This document shows positions 1 through 13,501 of a stretch of DNA of 64,000 nucleotides, piece after piece. Below the pieces are notes generated by a model. It was not told where the DNA came from. It was given only the letters and a program-made list of their open reading frames with translations, and made no database searches. Source of the DNA: Dermatophagoides farinae (Eukaryota > Arthropoda > Arachnida > Sarcoptiformes > Pyroglyphidae); the NCBI RefSeq assembly GCF_024713945.1, contig NC_134680.1, positions 6,383,501-6,447,500 of the forward strand, given 5' to 3'. Made by a program: the position numbers and the translations under genes. Positions within the stretch are counted from its first letter, which is position 1. Each line of letters begins with the position of its first letter.

Positions 1-1894
1 TGAATTGAATCAAGGTTCTAATATATTTTGATTTTCATTTTCATTCTTATGATTCAAAATTTACAATTTGGCGCGCGTTTTCAAATTTTCAAACAAATTG
101 CTTTTGATTCCGATTCACCATCATCATCATCATCAGCAACAACAACTTGTGTGCCCGACAAACTTTTTTTTTCTTCATCAAACAATTAAAATTTCTTCAG
201 GAAATTCTTGTTTATTTGCCGCTCAACAAATTATTGCATGTGCAATTACATCTTGTTTATATATGAGTGTGTGTGTATGTATGATGTTTTTGTTATTGTG
301 ACAATTGTTTTTTTTTTGTTATTCAAAAAACAAAACAAAACAGGAAATCGAATCCATTTTTTGCTTCATGTTCCGTCATTTATGAACGAATCTAATTCGT
401 TCGATTCTGTGAAAACATTCGAATTTTTTTTTATTTGGAAAAATTCCGTAACGAAAAAAACTTCCATTAAACTTTTTTTTGCAATCAAACTTTCTAAGGT
501 AAGTTTTTTTTTCATTTTCTTTGTTTCTTTGACAAACTTTTACTTTGAATTCATGTGTAATGATTGAGTTTTCATAATCATCATCGTCGTCCAGTAAGCA
601 ACAACAGCAGCATTATATTCTCGTAAAAAAATATCGGTTTTTTGTTTGCAAATATTTATCAGCAACCGATGTGTATTTTTTAATGAAATCAAAAAAAAAT
701 TTGGCTTTTGTGATTGTGTGTGTTTTGGACACGCGCATACTCCATGATTCATGATGATGATAATTTTTTTGTTTTTTTTTTTAAATAATGATGTGATAAT
801 AATTTCTTTTGTAGCATATCATAGTATATCGTGTTCACTAATAGTGTGTGTTTTTTTTAGTGATAAATAGTATTTTTTTTCCATTTTGATAAAATTGGCC
901 ATCATCAATTTCCATCTTCATTATCCTTCCCAAAGAAAAAAAAAGACTCATATAGCAGATATATGTTGCGCGTAATTTTTTTCGCCTTTCTCCACTTATG
1001 GTGGACAATTGTAAATATCGTATCGGATCCTCAATAATACACATTTTTTTTTATTATTTATTTTTCTAAAGAGAATTTTGTTGTTGTTTTTTTTCGTATT
1101 TATTTTTGTTGTCATGTTTTAGATTCGAATCGTGAATGCTTCTGCTTATTTTTTTTTTTTTTTTTTTGGATATTTCTACTCGATTAATGTATATGTGTGT
1201 GTGGATATATGGTAAAATAAAGTAGTGGTAAATAGATGATGTAGTTGATAGATAGATGGATGGATGGATGTCCTGTCCTGTTTTGTGTCCTGTATTTTTT
1301 TGTGTGTGTGTGTATTATCGAATATATGAATAAGTGGTGCACTCTATCGATACATTTTTAATACGAAATATTTTTTTGATGTGAAAAAATTCAAATTTTT
1401 CAATTCCGAATGTAAAGAAAAGAATTGGTTTTTTTTTTAAATTTTCTTGTTCTTGTAATAACACGCGAATGAATGATACACAGTGTGTGTCTCACCTGGT
1501 TGATTGACTACCTACGCTAGCTTTTGGTTCGCGCGTATGTTCTCATTTTCGTTTGTGTGTGTGTGTATGAGTGAGAGAGAAAGAGATAGACGACGACCCT
1601 ACATGCCTTGACATCCGGCCATTGCTCGATTAGTTTAGTTCACTTTAGTTCAGTTTTTTGCGCGAGCTTTTTTAGCTTGCTTAAAACGATGAATGAATGA
1701 ATGAGTGTTGAATGGTTGGTGACCGATCGTTCGTCTGCCCGTCTGTTCGTCCATCCGCATGTTGTTGTGTGGCAAACTTCCTCCCCTAAACAAAATCAAA
1801 AAAAAACATCATCATCAGCTTGTTAGTGAATTTGCGCGCTTAAGAAAAATTCATGGCAGGTGCGTTATAGGAAAATGAAATATAAAAAAAAACC

Positions 1895-1912
1895 TTGGTC
1901 CATATGGACCAA
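1895..1912. repeat. 18-bp perfect palindrome centred on CATATG
   Basis: TTGGTCCATATGGACCAA reads the same on both strands. The centre CATATG is an E-box. It is followed by imperfect inverted words (AAGCTCAAGCTTTCTATAGCTT). It could be a dimer binding site; no function is shown. Confidence 0.6.
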
Positions 1913-2654
1913 GCTCAAGCTTTCTATAGCTTGTCAAGGTTTTCTGTCAGTATTTATTTATTGTCAAGTTTATTTTTCTTATTAAAATTTTACAGAATTT
2001 TTTTTCTTTCAATTTGACTTATAAATAGCATGATAATCATTTTTTTTCTCTATTTGATGATTTCAAATTTATATTTTCTATAAATAATTAGGTTATATTC
2101 AAAATCAACAACAATAACAACAACAACGACGACGAAGAAGCCTTGCAATTTTTTTTCTGGCCTTTTTTTATTCATCAGATCAACAACAGCGATATATCCA
2201 CATCATAAACAGAATTTTTTTTTCTAAAATAAAAAGCAAAGAAAAAGAACAACGAACCTGAAAAACCAAACGAAACAAAAAAAACAATAACAATAACCTT
2301 GCAATCAAATAAACAAAACATCAGAATCAGTGAAATTGAATTCAATAACAACATCATTCTTGTTGTTGTTGTTGTTGTTATAACAGAATCGTCATCATCT
2401 TTGTTGTTATTTTTATTTGAAATTAAACACCACTCACACACACACACACACACACACTACTTGTATTCAACAACAACAACAACAAACAAACACAAATCAT
2501 CACCCGAAAAAAAACAAATCTGAAAGAAAAAAAAAAATTTCCAAAGAAAAGTAATTTTTTTTTCTATTCAACTTTCTTCATCTCCACTGGAACTCTGGAA
2601 CAAACAAACAGAAAAAAACATTCAGCTACAACAACAACAACAACAACAAAATTG

Positions 2655-2682
2655 ATGATAAAACAAGAAAATTCAACACAAG
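2655..2682 (+). other. candidate first coding exon of the SERTA gene (speculative)
   Basis: An ATG at 2655 opens nine codons (MIKQENSTQ) and reaches a donor at 2683 in phase 1. The SERTA open frame has a possible acceptor (TTTCAACAG, ending at about 8274) that also needs phase 1, so the two could join across an intron of about 5.6 kb. The acceptor has only a weak pyrimidine tract and the match of phases may be chance. The alternative is that this is untranslated leader and translation starts at 8226 or 8316. Confidence 0.2.
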
Positions 2683-5600
2683 GTTAGTGTTTTTTAATTT
2701 TTTATTATTAAAATCAATTGATTAACTGATTATGATGATGATGATGATAATCATTTTGATTATCGATATTAATCTTGTTGTTTTTTTCGTTGGATTTTTT
2801 TGAATGGTTTTTTTACAGGTTAAAATTCTTGTTTTTTTTTTTGCTAATCAAAAAAATTTTTTTTTTCTCTCTCTCTCTCTTTACCAGTGGTTTTTGTTTC
2901 CAAATCTTTACTTTTTTTATCTTCATTTTTGTGTGCGATGAATATTATATGATGATGATGAGAAAACAAAGAAATTACCGAAGAAATAGATTCGGTTGGC
3001 GAAAAACATTTTTTTTATGCGTGGTGTTTGAAAAAAACGGACCAAAACAAATTCTTACTGACTGACTGACTGACTGAATGACTGAATTTTTTGTTGATGT
3101 AGTTGATGATGTGACAAAATCCTACAAGTTTCTCGTTGTTTTGTTAGTTTCATCATAACAAAAAATACCATATTTGTACATCACATAGCAAAAAAAAGAA
3201 AAAATTTTGACATTTTGTTTAGTTTTGTTTTCCATTCCATTTTATTATATAATTCAAAAACGACCATTTGTATACAATGTAGATTTCCATTTTTTCTACA
3301 ACCAACAACGGCGGCAGCGGCCACAGCAGCAGCAGCAAATGGCAGCAGATACATACAACAATTTGCTACAAATTGAATTGAAGATTCTTGTTAATTGATG
3401 ATAATTCTGTAAAAAAAAATCATTATTATTATTCTTGGAATTGTGAATTTGAAAAAAAATGATGATGATGATAATAATTAAGGTGAAAGGAGGATTAAAT
3501 ATATGAATTTTTTTTGTGCTTTATTTTCTGATGATGAAATTTTCTTTTTTTTTTTGTTACTAATTGTACTTTTTTTCACAGGTAACTAAATAACAGCCAA
3601 AGATGATGATAATTCTGTGGGAAAATTTTCCTAAAATTTATTGCCGGGAAATTTTCTTAATTTTTTTTTTTTTGTTTAGCCTTTTTTTCTTTTCTCTTTT
3701 TTGGTCATTTTGGGAATTTTTCGCTGTATAAAACAAACAGAAAGTAATGTTGAAAAAAAATTGCTGTCCAAGAACCTGCTTCTTTATTTTATATTTTGCT
3801 TGTAAAAAAAAACCATGATGAAAATGCGCGGCATTTTCTTTTCATACAGTACAAATGCGCAACAAGGTGTCCCACTTTTTTTTTCTCTCTCTCTGCATTG
3901 TTTCACTAGGTAAATTGACTGGTTGAATAAGAGAACAAGAAAGAGTGATTGATAGAGAATGGAATATGAAAAACAAGAAAAAAAAACAGAGTTGTTTCCA
4001 TTGTGAATAACCGGATCGGACAAAATTGATGATGATGGTCAATATTAATTCAACAGCATACATATTACCCTCGATTCTCTTTTTTTTTGTTTTGATTTGG
4101 TTCCATTTTTTTTTCTCCAAATGTGTATTAGCAAATGTCTTTTGTCCCTGTTTTTGAAATAATAATTCAGGTATCCATTGGATACCGTTTGTTTTTGTTC
4201 TTCTTTGATCTTTTTAACATGAAAAAGATTTTCGGTTGTTTGTTTGCATTTTCCGGCAAACAAAAATGAAAAGATTTTTGTATGATGATAATATAATTCT
4301 GTATATATTGGATCCAGGGGTATTATACAAATTCATTAAAACATAAAATCTCAACAACATTGGCAATGGTAATATATATTTCAGTGTAAATGTTGTATGT
4401 ATCCCTGACATATATATGCATCACTCTATAGCATAGTAGTAGTGGTATTAGTAACTGAATGAATTAAATGCTCAGTTATATTTTCATGTTCATTGTTTGA
4501 TACCACTGCCACCATCATAATTATTACTACTACTACTACTACTATTAATTTTTGAAAGTGTCAACAAAATTAACTTTTGTAATTTTTTTTTCTTGGTTAG
4601 TTTGGACCTGTCGTATTTATAGGTAGGTATATGTCATTGGAACAAACGCAGGGTCAATTTGAAAACCTGACAAGATTGATATAAAGGATTGATTAATCAA
4701 AAATTATCATCATCAACATTATGATGATTATCAATGGAAAATTTTTCATTTTCAACAAAACAAAACAAAAAATCGATATCTCATTTCCAATACATTTCTT
4801 TTTTTTTTTTTTTTTTGCTCAATATTGCAACATTCCATACATACAGATAAAAAAAAATACCAGATTAGAGAAAAAAAAATTTTTTTCTTTTGGTTTGTAA
4901 ATTTAGTACCTTACTTGTGGTTTTTGATATATGATAAATATTTTAGTAGTAGTTTGGCCATCAAGTGTGTGTGTGTGTGTGTGTGCGTTTGATAATGATT
5001 TTTGATGCTAATTGATAATTTTTTTTTGTTGTTGCGTTTCTATTGATTATTGATGATGATGAAAATCTATTTTTAAAAAAAAAATTATATTGATCATTAC
5101 GCGATTTACTCGTGAAAAGAACAAAAAAAAATTAAATCAAAAATTAAACAGTGAAAACAAAAATAACTGCGTACATCATCATCATCTTATTATTATGCTA
5201 TTCCTATCTATGTGATAATTTTGTGATTTATTTATTTTTTTTTTTTTTTTTGCTGGAAAAATATGTGATGTTTTAATGTGTCAAAATTTTTGGTTTTAGT
5301 TCAGAGTTCCAGAATTGTTTTGAAAATGAAAAGAAAAAATCCATATGGATCGACCATTAATGTTTGTGTGTATATATGGTGGGTATAGTATATATACAGA
5401 AACGTTTCCCTGAAATGCACGTGCACGATTTATTTATTTTTTCTCTCTTGTCTAGTAGCACGCGTTTTTTTCTGGTTAGATTTTTCTTTCCATCTTCCTC
5501 CTCCTCTCTATTTTTTTTTTTTTTTGCTGTTGTTGTAGATGTTCTGGGTCTGGATCTGGTTCTAGTCTGGCAGATGTCCTCTTTATGCTAGTTGTGTTTG

Positions 5601-8225
5601 TTCAGTTCATTGTGTCTGTGTGTATAAAAGCGCTCGAATAATAAAAAAAATGGCTGTGTGTGTGTGTGTTGTATTGTGTTAGCTGGTTGGGTTTTTTTTC
5701 TAGATCATCGATGATGATGACTCATACCCAAAGTTTTTTTTCTGTTGTTCTAGGGACATGTGTTTTCACAAACCAAGAGAGAATATACAGAATTATCTAG
5801 AATGACTGAAATTCCCATTTTTTTGGGTAAATAATGGGTTGGATTTTTTTTTTTTGTTCATTGTTTTGTTTCTTGATTTAGTTTTGAATCCAAATCAGAA
5901 ACTGATTTGGATTGAAACTAGATCACACACACACACAATGAAACAAACAAACAAACAAAAATTGCAGCTACTATCACAATAACAACAACAACAACAACAA
6001 CATTGATAGCATCAAAACAAAATGGGGAAAAAAAAATCTTTATTTGATTTGATGATGAAGAAGCTCTTTTTTCTCTTTGTGTGTGTGTGTGTAGGATGAA
6101 CGAAACAATTTGAAAGTCATCGACACCATCTCTATATATCTATTGATCGAATTTGTTTGTTAGTTTGTTCGTGTGTGTGTTTTTCATATTCAAACTCAAT
6201 GAAATGGAATTTGAAATGAAAAAAAACAGTTTTTTTTCTGATTTCCAAGTTTTAAGTTCAAAAAAAAAAAAAATTTCCAAGATAAGATTTTACGTTTTCT
6301 GTCGTTTTTTTTTCTCCTTGACAGTGGCAATCACATATATGTGTGTGTTTATGATAATCATTGTGTCATTGTCATAGTAATTTAAATTTTTTATCTGTTA
6401 CTGATCACTATTGGGCCCTTGTATAATTTCCGGCTCTAGTAATGATGATGATGATGATGATGATGCCATCTAATGGTCATCAAAAATGGATGAAATGAAA
6501 AATCAACAGGTATTTGTAATTGTTCCAAGATTTTTTTTTGTTACATTCCAAGTTTGTCGATTGGTGCGCTACAATCGCTAGTGTTGGGCGCCATATGCAT
6601 TCACACACACACAAAATTCAGTGTTGTGTTGTTGTTGATGATGATGTGTGTAGAGAAAATCTTTTTTTTTTTTTTTTTGATTCAAAGAATGAATATAAAT
6701 TTCTCTTTCCATTATTTCCAACACATTACAAACTTGGTCATATCCAGATCAAGAGAGAGAGAGAGAAAGAGATCTTTTTCATGTTAAAATAGCCGACAAC
6801 TGTATCAACTGCATCAAATCAAAGAATTTATTTTGTATAAAAATATTCTGGCCATTCTGTATGATTATTATTGATCAATCATTGATCGATTCGAATTATT
6901 TAGATGATAAATTCATTGCTTTTTTTCATCGTTTTACATTCGAAAAACGAAAAACCTGTGTTCACTGCGTTTTTCATTAGAAAAAAAAACCGAATATAAC
7001 AAATACACACAGACATTTATATATATAGAGAGAGAAATAGAGAAACTTTTTTTGTGTTGACCTAGATTTTCTTATACATCGTCCACTTCTACTCAATCAT
7101 TTGTTGCTTGCTTCAGCAGCAGCAGCAACAACAACAACAAAAAGAAGTAAAACGTGAAAGATGGCCCGTTAGATTTTTTTTTTTTGTTTTTATGTGTTCC
7201 ACACACACACACACATGCATACACATTTCATTCATTCAAGCGGGAAGCTATATCAAATGAAAAATATAGACAGAACAACAACAACAACAACAACACTTGG
7301 AACGAATGTGGATGGATGGATAGAAACAAAAATTTGAAAAAAAAATCATAAAATTTTGAAAAGAAAAATAAAACTAGCTTTTAACAAACAAACAAACAAG
7401 CAAAAGGAGGGAGGAAAGGAGAATCTATCCATCGTCAACGACAAAGACAGAGCTAGAGAGAGAGAGAGAGAATAAAGAAAAGAAAACCTGTATTTAGACG
7501 CCATCCATACAATGAATAAGGCGCCAATATTATAAATCAACTGCATAAAAAATAAACTAACGGCAAACATAATTGAGAAAATGTATTCGCATGCAACAAG
7601 TGTGTGTGTGTGTGTGTATGATAAGTGAATTGAAAAACTTTCAACTGTGTAAAATATCCAAACACACACAAATCCACCAAAAAGTCACATCACCATCATC
7701 ATTATTTATTTTTTTTTCTAGAAAAAAAAAATTATTGAAAAAAAAGAGACAAGAAAATAAAATATGGACAGCAATCAAAGAGAGAAACGAAGAAAAAAAA
7801 TGGCAAAAAAAAAGAATGATATTTTTTCATACACGTAGATATATATATACGAAGTTTAAAGAAAAAATAAAAAAAAAGAAAAGAAAATGGTGAAAATAAA
7901 ATACATTTATTTTGCGAAGGACCGTTGTTGTTGTTGTTGTTGAATATTTTTGTTATGTATGTGTGTGTGTGTTTTGATATTCATTTTTTTTTGTAGAATA
8001 TTCTTGATTGATTGATTAAATGACAAATTCTAATCTGATTTTTTTTATTTGTTTGTTTCTTTTTTTGTTGTGTGTGTGTAGAATCATCAGTATCGTAATC
8101 ATCACTACTAGTGGACAACATAATGTTTCGTTGTTTGTGAATCAACAAGTTTTTCTTTTTTTTTTTGTTTGTTTGTTTGTTCTGATTTTTTTTTTGTTTT
8201 CTGACGATTATACCAAATTAACGAT

Positions 8226-11156
8226 ATGCTTTTTGAGCTTAATTTTTCAAAAATTGTCAATGATATTTCAACAGCAGCAGCAGCAGCAGCAGCGACAACA
8301 ACAACAACAACAACAATGTCTTCATCATTGCCACCACCATCATCATCACCACCGACAACTACGGTAGAGGTAGTAGCAGCAGCAGCAGCAACAACAACAA
8401 CAAATACAATTACAAATGTTGAATTTTGTCATCTTGATAATAAACATATTGATAATGATGATCATATATTGATTAGTCAACACGAACAATCATCAATGGT
8501 TAATGGTTCAATGAAACGTAAATTTGATAATAATGGTGATGAATCGGAAATATTATTACTATCACCATCAAAAAAATTGGCTATTGAATCATCATCGATG
8601 ATGCCGACTATTTCGGCAACAACAACAAAATTACTTACTATACAAAATAATAATGATGATGATGATCATGATAATCAATTGCCAACAATAATGAAAAGTA
8701 CGGCTATTTTAACATCATCACAATCATCAGATTATTATGATAATGTTGTTGTTGATAATGATGATTCTGATGTTGATGAAGATGATTCCGATGATGATGA
8801 TGATGATGACGATGATGAAGATTCTGATGAAGATTCCGATGATTATGAAGATGATGATGATGATGAAGAAGAAGAAGAAGAATGTGGTGACATTGAAAAA
8901 GTTGATCTCGTTTATAATCATCATCATCATCACCATCATCCGCATCATTCAGATCTAATCTATCAATCATCGAGCAATGAATTTCTTAGTAATAATAATA
9001 ATAATGATTCTCAACAACAAAGACGAGTCTCCTCCTCATCATCTTGTTCGACAACAGAAATTTTATCATCCACCTCCCAACAACCGGATTATCCTGAAAG
9101 CCAATCTACATCCTCCTCCCCATCATCATCAACTTCCTTAACGGTAACGCCTATAACAACAACAACAACAACAACAATGCCTTTAATAAGCACAACGAAT
9201 GATACAATCACAGATATTATTATCGATGATCCAACGATAACGATTACAAATAATGATGATAATCATCAAGAATATTATTGTTCATATAATATGTTACCAT
9301 CATTACAACAACAATATAATACAACAAAAGCTGTTCGTAATAGCAATAATAATAATCTATTAAGACAACGGCAACAAATATTTAATTTATCCATGTGTAA
9401 ATTGAATCGTTTTCGTCAACAATCATCGGATATATCATTACATCGTTCGGTAATGATTTGTAATACATTACGTATGTTGGAAAAAGAATTAGAACGTGAT
9501 GGCCTTAAAGTTAATGTTAGTCCAAATGGTATACCATTTTTATCGCCAGTATCATCTGTAGCACCTGTTGATATATTGCCTTCATTACAATCGCAATCAC
9601 AACCGCTACAACCACAACAGCCTTTATCATTGGAACATCATCATAATCATCATCATGGCGATGTTCCATTTGATCCATCAATATCGGATGTCCATTCTCA
9701 TCAACAACAATCTACAATGTATCAATCAGCTTATTCTTCATCTTCATCATCTGTCCAGAATTCATGTGAATCATCATCATCGTTACCATCAATAACATCG
9801 ACAGTGACAACAGCTACAGATTCATTAATTAATGGTAATGATTATGATAAATATTTTACTACCATTGAATGTTCATCATCATCGGGTCGTGCAACACCAT
9901 TTATTAGATCATCATCGAATGATGATGATGATAATAATAATTCCTGTAACAATTCAAATAACATTGATGGCAATGTTTTTTGGCCAACAACAAACAACAA
10001 CAGCAGCAGCAGCAACAATGATGTTCAAATGACAAATTTGGATACAAATAATGTTGATGGTTGGAATAATTCCATCAATTCATTTGATGATTCACCATCA
10101 TCATTATCATCGTCGATGACAATTGATGATTCCTTAACGGCGACTACGAGGTCGACAACTACAACGGAGCTTACAAAATCTACCACAACAAAAACAACAA
10201 CAGAAGCAGCAGTAGTAGCAGCAGCGACTTTAATTACATCCGATCCAATTGTAACATCATGTACGAATACCACCAACTGTTCAACACCATCATCATTATC
10301 GACAACAGTATCGACTATATCGATACAACCACCACTACTACCACTTTCATCGATAACAACAACAACAACATCGGCAACGGCGGCGGTAACAAATCTAATC
10401 ACATCATATTCAATGATGAATCCATATCATCATCATCATCATCATCATGCAACCTATTCAACAACAACAACAACAACATCAAATGATACAGAAATATTTG
10501 ATGATATTGATCTATCATTATATGATTTTGATCTAATATCACCATTATCACCACCGTCATCATTATCATCATCACCATCAACAACAACGACAACAACAAC
10601 AACAAATCTAATAAATAAACAGCAAATTATATCAGCTGAAGATTTAATACGTAATATAAATAATAACAACAATAATAATTCATCCAATTTACAATCATTA
10701 TCATCATCAAATAATCACCATTCATTATTGAATGGTTTTCATCAAACAAATTTAAATTCATCGTCATCATCATCATTATCATCATCTGGTCAAATTTTTA
10801 CCTCATCATCATCCAATATAAATACGACGACGATGACAATAAATAATAATCCGATGAATGGTATTGGTGGTGGTGGTGGTGGTGGTATCGGTGTTTCAAT
10901 GGCAATATCAACATCATCATTGCCAATAACCGGATCATCATTATCGAATAATTTTGGTAATCAAACAGCAACTACAAATATATCGACAACGATGGTTCCA
11001 AATAATAACAACAACAACAACAACAACAATGGTGGTGGTAATAGTTTACATTTTAGTAATACTACAACCGCTGCTGCTGCAATACGTTTATATAAAACAT
11101 CGGATGAAAGAGATCAACAAACGATCAATGCAACAACGATTAAATGCCATAATTAA
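8226..11156 (+). CDS. tara: SERTA-domain transcriptional co-regulator, taranis-like
   Basis: The open frame encodes 976 residues, mostly Ser, Thr, Asn, Asp and His runs. The only ordered block is at about residues 380-430: NLSMCKLNRFRQ followed by LHRSVMICNTLRMLEKEL, which matches the SERTA motif (Leu-Lys-x-Arg core, then the R-S-V-x-I-x-N-T-L-R helix). Near residue 759 a second short conserved-looking segment, DDIDLSLYDFDL, resembles the acidic C-terminal motif of SERTAD/taranis proteins. Known family members (SERTAD1-4, fly taranis) are nuclear cofactors linking cell-cycle regulators, E2F/DP and chromatin. There is an acidic run at about residues 180-220. Translation may start at 8226 or at the internal ATG 8316 (residue 31), because the first 30 codons look like a read-through of a possible acceptor at about 8274. 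The homopolymer tracts make this gene prone to length polymorphism. Orthology to tara is inferred from the motif alone. Confidence 0.8.
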   Translation: MLFELNFSKIVNDISTAAAAAAATTTTTTTMSSSLPPPSSSPPTTTVEVVAAAAATTTTNTITNVEFCHLDNKHIDNDDHILISQHEQSSMVNGSMKRKFDNNGDESEILLLSPSKKLAIESSSMMPTISATTTKLLTIQNNNDDDDHDNQLPTIMKSTAILTSSQSSDYYDNVVVDNDDSDVDEDDSDDDDDDDDDEDSDEDSDDYEDDDDDEEEEEECGDIEKVDLVYNHHHHHHHPHHSDLIYQSSSNEFLSNNNNNDSQQQRRVSSSSSCSTTEILSSTSQQPDYPESQSTSSSPSSSTSLTVTPITTTTTTTMPLISTTNDTITDIIIDDPTITITNNDDNHQEYYCSYNMLPSLQQQYNTTKAVRNSNNNNLLRQRQQIFNLSMCKLNRFRQQSSDISLHRSVMICNTLRMLEKELERDGLKVNVSPNGIPFLSPVSSVAPVDILPSLQSQSQPLQPQQPLSLEHHHNHHHGDVPFDPSISDVHSHQQQSTMYQSAYSSSSSSVQNSCESSSSLPSITSTVTTATDSLINGNDYDKYFTTIECSSSSGRATPFIRSSSNDDDDNNNSCNNSNNIDGNVFWPTTNNNSSSSNNDVQMTNLDTNNVDGWNNSINSFDDSPSSLSSSMTIDDSLTATTRSTTTTELTKSTTTKTTTEAAVVAAATLITSDPIVTSCTNTTNCSTPSSLSTTVSTISIQPPLLPLSSITTTTTSATAAVTNLITSYSMMNPYHHHHHHHATYSTTTTTTSNDTEIFDDIDLSLYDFDLISPLSPPSSLSSSPSTTTTTTTTNLINKQQIISAEDLIRNINNNNNNNSSNLQSLSSSNNHHSLLNGFHQTNLNSSSSSSLSSSGQIFTSSSSNINTTTMTINNNPMNGIGGGGGGGIGVSMAISTSSLPITGSSLSNNFGNQTATTNISTTMVPNNNNNNNNNNGGGNSLHFSNTTTAAAAIRLYKTSDERDQQTINATTIKCHN

Positions 11157-12732
11157 TCAATCAATCAGACAGACAGACTGATATGCCTTTTTTTTGATCG
11201 CTCGACATTTTCAATGAAAAAAAAGTTCCAAATAACAATTGTGTTCCAAAACAAGTTTTTCATCTTCTTTGTTGCTTTACTCTTTTTTTTGCTGTTATTG
11301 TTGTTGTTGTTGTACCAGAACTTTAAATTCAAATCCTAAAACAACAACAACAACAACAAACCTAATGACTAAATGAATGAATCAATCGAACTTGTTGATG
11401 AATTTGATTTTCGTTTTTTTTCTTTCTTTCTCTTTGTCCTTATTGATTATTCTTTCTACACCCACACATACCCACACACACACACACACATGATCATATT
11501 TCGTTGTTTAAATCTGAGAAATATATATTTTTTCGACAAAAAAAAATTTTTTTTTTCATCTTTGTCACTTTGTTATGAATTTTTCTTCTTTTTTCATCTT
11601 TATTTTGATTTTTGACTTTTTTTCATAAATGTCATATATACATACAGACACACAGACACACGCGCTGTGTTTGTTTTTTTTTGCCCACTCAATGCCAATT
11701 TTGTTGTTTTGTTTTTTTGCATTTTCGCATTTTACAATCTGATCAATGTGCGATTATCATCAACTCATCATCATCATCATCATCATCATCATCTGGATTT
11801 TACTCAAATGGACGCGAATCTCTTTTTTTATATTTTCTTTTTTTTTTTTTGCTTTGTTTTCATTTTTTTTCATTTTTTCATTTCTTGTTGTTAATATTAT
11901 TTATAAATATTTGCAAGTTTATCATCATCAAAAAAAAGAAAAGAAAAAACATTTATATTTATATATATATACAGGATACAATTTCATTCATTCAATGAGA
12001 CCTGAAGAAGCCAATATATATATGAAAAAAAACCGGTGCAAACACAACTCGACTCCAACTAAAACAAACCAACAGATTGTGAATCTCTACAACACACACA
12101 CACACAGCAAAACGCCTTTTTTTGTACAATGACAACAGTATCTCCTGAATTTTTCTCACTCTCTCTCTCTCTCTCTCTCTCTCTGAATTATTGTAATGTA
12201 ATTATTAACTTATTAATTAAAAAAAAAAAATTTCCTGAAAGGATTAAAAAATTGTTTTGAAAACTTTCTTTGAACGTTTTTTTTTGAGATTTTGTTTTTT
12301 TTTTCATTACAAAACAAAATGCAATGAAACCAAAAACAAACAACCCACACACACACACACAGACAGACATACACCAATATTGTGCATTTCCGGTCTCAAG
12401 TTTTTTTTCTCATTTCATCATTATTCTGTATATTTATTCGAAATGATTCAATTCATTAGAATCACGTGAAACCACAGCAAGAATACGAGAATCATCATTT
12501 ATTATTTGGCCAAAAAAAAAAATGTTTTTTTTGCGTTGAACCACCACCACCAACACTACCACATCTGATGATGGATTGATTGTTTTTGATTTTCAAAAAA
12601 AAAACACAAGAAAAAATCCATTAATCATCATCATCATCATCGTCATTTGTATTTTTGTTTATAAATTATATGATGATCATTATTGATAATAAAAATTGAA
12701 TATTAAAAAAAATGAATCCAAATTTTATGCCC

Positions 12733-12765
<33 letters not shown>

Positions 12766-13501
12766 TGAGAATCGTTATGTTGATGATGATGAATATTCAA
12801 GTGATGAACTTTGGAATTTTTTCATTTGTCTGTCCTAAAAAATTTATTTATCCAGGTTAATATCATCATTATGATCTAATTAACTTTATAATGAAAGTTT
12901 TTTTTGTTTGTTTCAAATTCTGGAATTCTGTTGAATCATTTTCATCGTAAGTGCGTGTGTGATTGAAATTCAAGGCGAAAAAACAAATATGGTCGACAAA
13001 CAAATGGAAATTTGAATTTTATTTTATTTTTTGTGTGTGTGTGTGTCTATTTTTAGTCTATGACAATTTTGTTTTTGGGTTTCGTTTTTTTTTCCATTTT
13101 GTTCACTCAACGTTTGTTCATTCATTCATTCATTCATTCATTCATTCGTTTTGTTCGTTTATTTTTCTTGCCATCATCATCAATTTTTGTTGTTGTTGTT
13201 GTTTTTGTATTCGTTGTTACAATTTAAAATCAGTTATCATCATTATCATAATCGAAAATCATTGAAAATCAATGATTATTGTCGTCAAGCTGTACTGTTT
13301 TTTTTTTTTTGTTTGTTCGGTTACATTTATTGAGCTTTGGATTTTTTTTGTTTTGTTTCACTTGCTGCTTAAAATGACTTATTACAAATCAACTTGATGA
13401 TTTATTAAGATTCAGATTCCGAATTTCGATTCGGTAAATGATTGATTGATTGGTGATTGATTGAAAATCACTTATTATCATCAAACATTTTTTTTTTAAA
13501 A
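11157..13501. other. 3' UTR and intergenic region after the SERTA gene
   Basis: No gene is seen. It contains T-rich sequence typical of 3' UTRs, a (CT)n tract at about 12159-12184, a TTCA repeat at 13118-13147, and an AATAAA at 12688-12693 that could end the SERTA transcript (3' UTR of about 1.5 kb). Confidence 0.4.

Larger units (their letters stand above)
1..8225. other. long non-coding 5' region, probably regulatory or intronic DNA of the SERTA gene
   Basis: No convincing coding exon was found here. The stretch is AT-rich with long T/A runs and many CAA, ATG, GT and GA microsatellites. A less repetitive patch at about 1550-1760 carries GA-rich sequence followed by TTCAGT initiator-like words and could be a promoter. 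A second TATA-like word (TATAAAAG) lies at 5623-5630. Around 2100-2682 the + strand is A/C-rich with CAA runs, like the untranslated leaders in this window, and ends in a good donor (CAAG then GTTAGTG). These are inferences; RNA evidence would be needed to place a start site. Confidence 0.4.

Noticed and set aside
8704-10687. Alternative frames inside the SERTA gene (poly-His, poly-Ile, poly-Val)
   Set aside because: Shadows of triplet repeats in the 976-codon frame that carries the SERTA motif.
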